5,909 nt of DNA from contig CAYXXN010000144.1 in the NCBI GenBank assembly GCA_964469055.1, positions 1 to 5,909 of the forward strand. The letters run 5' to 3'. The DNA comes from CAYXXN01 sp964469055 (GTDB lineage Bacteria > Acidobacteriota > Thermoanaerobaculia > Multivoradales > JAHEKO01). Positions 5,461-5,909 of this stretch are shown here, one piece after another (within the stretch, counting starts at the first letter, position 1; each line of letters starts with the position of its first letter). The position numbers and the translations under genes are program-made. A model generated the notes under the pieces. It saw nothing but the letters and a program-made list of their open reading frames with translations, was not told the origin of the DNA and made no database searches.

Positions 5461-5909
5461 TCAGCGCTCGGCCGCGGCTCCCGCGGGCTCCGGCGCGACG
5501 ACCCGGGTGAGCCAATCCTCGCGGTATCGCCGGTGGAGCGGGGTGTCGGGGTAAGCCTCGCCGGGGCCGTAGGGGTAGCCAGTCATCCCTCGGAACGGCA
5601 GGGGCTCGACGGAGGCGGCCGCCCAGGTGCTGCGATCGGCGTCCTTGTCCCAGCCCCAGCTCTCGAGGAAGACGGTGCGCCGCCAGCCGGCGGCGGGGGG
5701 CGGCAGGGCCGAGGCGTCGAACTCGAGGGCCAGCTCGTCGAATATGACATCGTCCCGATGGCCAAAGAAAAATATCCGTGGGTCTATGAACTGCAACTCG
5801 CTCGGATCAAGAATATTGGTATGTATTGGGCGCGAAAATAACCGCTGATTTGACCCGACGCCTTTTTCGAGCGCGAGTCGAAACTGCGCAAGCTCATGGG
5901 TTACCCGCC
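5461..5909 (-). CDS. C-terminal end of a CRTAC1/FG-GAP-like secreted protein, open to the window edge; upstream part probably foreign or mis-joined
   Basis: The minus-strand frame runs from the window edge (first full codon 5907-5905) to TGA at 5463-5461, 148 residues. The portion below about 5740 is distinctive: DELALEFDASALPPPAAGWRR, FLESWGWDKDADRSTW, VEPLPFRGMTGYPYG and AYPDTPLHRRYREDWLTRVV. From memory this matches the extreme C-terminus of large acidobacterial CRTAC1-family proteins (TPR plus FG-GAP/ASPIC-UnbV). These are extracytoplasmic and of unknown substrate. The preceding ~55 residues (for example RPIHTNILDPSELQFIDPRIFFFGHRDD) do not fit that family and use A/T-rich codons (TTA, ATA, AAT) not seen elsewhere here. 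The gene may therefore be disrupted, chimeric, or joined to unrelated sequence. It converges on the desaturase gene, leaving 7 nt and no visible hairpin terminator. A stretch resembling a start (TTG 5796) has no good ribosome binding site. Confidence 0.6.
   Translation of the reverse strand, partial: RVTHELAQFRLALEKGVGSNQRLFSRPIHTNILDPSELQFIDPRIFFFGHRDDVIFDELALEFDASALPPPAAGWRRTVFLESWGWDKDADRSTWAAASVEPLPFRGMTGYPYGPGEAYPDTPLHRRYREDWLTRVVAPEPAGAAAER
5741..5909. other. Compositionally atypical tail segment, origin unknown
   Basis: Counting by hand, 5741-5840 is 43% G+C, against 76% for the adjacent 5641-5740. The rest of the segment (5841-5909) recovers to roughly 60%. The minus strand is open throughout. 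The plus strand carries a gene-like stretch reading to TAA at 5839-5841 (VEYDIVPMAKEKYPWVYELQ and onward). After a second stop in the same frame it continues as PDAFFERESKLRKLMGYP. I recognise neither reading. A small perfect inverted repeat, CATCG-TCC-CGATG, lies at 5748-5760 beside the change point. No insertion-sequence ends can be identified because the far side is outside the window. Confidence 0.5.

Noticed and set aside
4547..5554. Plus-strand open frame (335 codons) overlapping the desaturase gene
   Set aside because: It is a different frame from the histidine-cluster protein and yields low-complexity Arg/Pro/Ala sequence, so it is a codon-bias shadow.

Overview
The window is dense, high-GC bacterial DNA. 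Codon third positions are almost always G or C, the genes lie close together, and there are no tRNA, rRNA or CRISPR features. The gene types suggest a member of the Acidobacteriota, for instance a Thermoanaerobaculia-like lineage: the TolB-type propeller tail of a Ser/Thr kinase-like protein, an ECF sigma factor with an anti-sigma partner of the 'HYYGE' type, secreted HEAT-repeat proteins, and a CRTAC1-like C-terminus. This is inferred from remembered families, not from a search.

Layout, left to right. (1) Positions 2-805 (+) hold the 3' end of a beta-propeller (PD40/TolB-like) protein, most likely the sensor half of a Ser/Thr protein kinase. (2) Positions 873-4638 (+) look like one operon. 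It contains an ECF sigma factor (873-1451), a single-pass anti-sigma factor overlapping it by 20 nt (1432-2181), a secreted TPR-HEAT protein (2225-3613), and a second HEAT protein starting 2 nt after that stop (3616-4641). (3) Positions 4674-5453 (+) hold an integral-membrane sterol desaturase / fatty acid hydroxylase family protein with its histidine clusters intact. (4) Positions 5461-5909 (-) are a convergent reading frame. Its C-terminal ~90 residues look like the end of a CRTAC1/FG-GAP-type secreted protein, while the sequence beyond about 5740 changes sharply in base composition.

The most coherent story is a four-gene envelope-signalling module. The sigma factor would be held at the membrane by an anti-sigma that has lost every cysteine of the usual zinc-binding domain. 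Its partners would be two alpha-solenoid proteins placed as extracytoplasmic binding or scaffold components. Both solenoids are built from alternating repeat types, so the real building block is a pair of repeats. All four cysteines encoded by the module sit in the second HEAT protein. What signal it senses cannot be read from the sequence.
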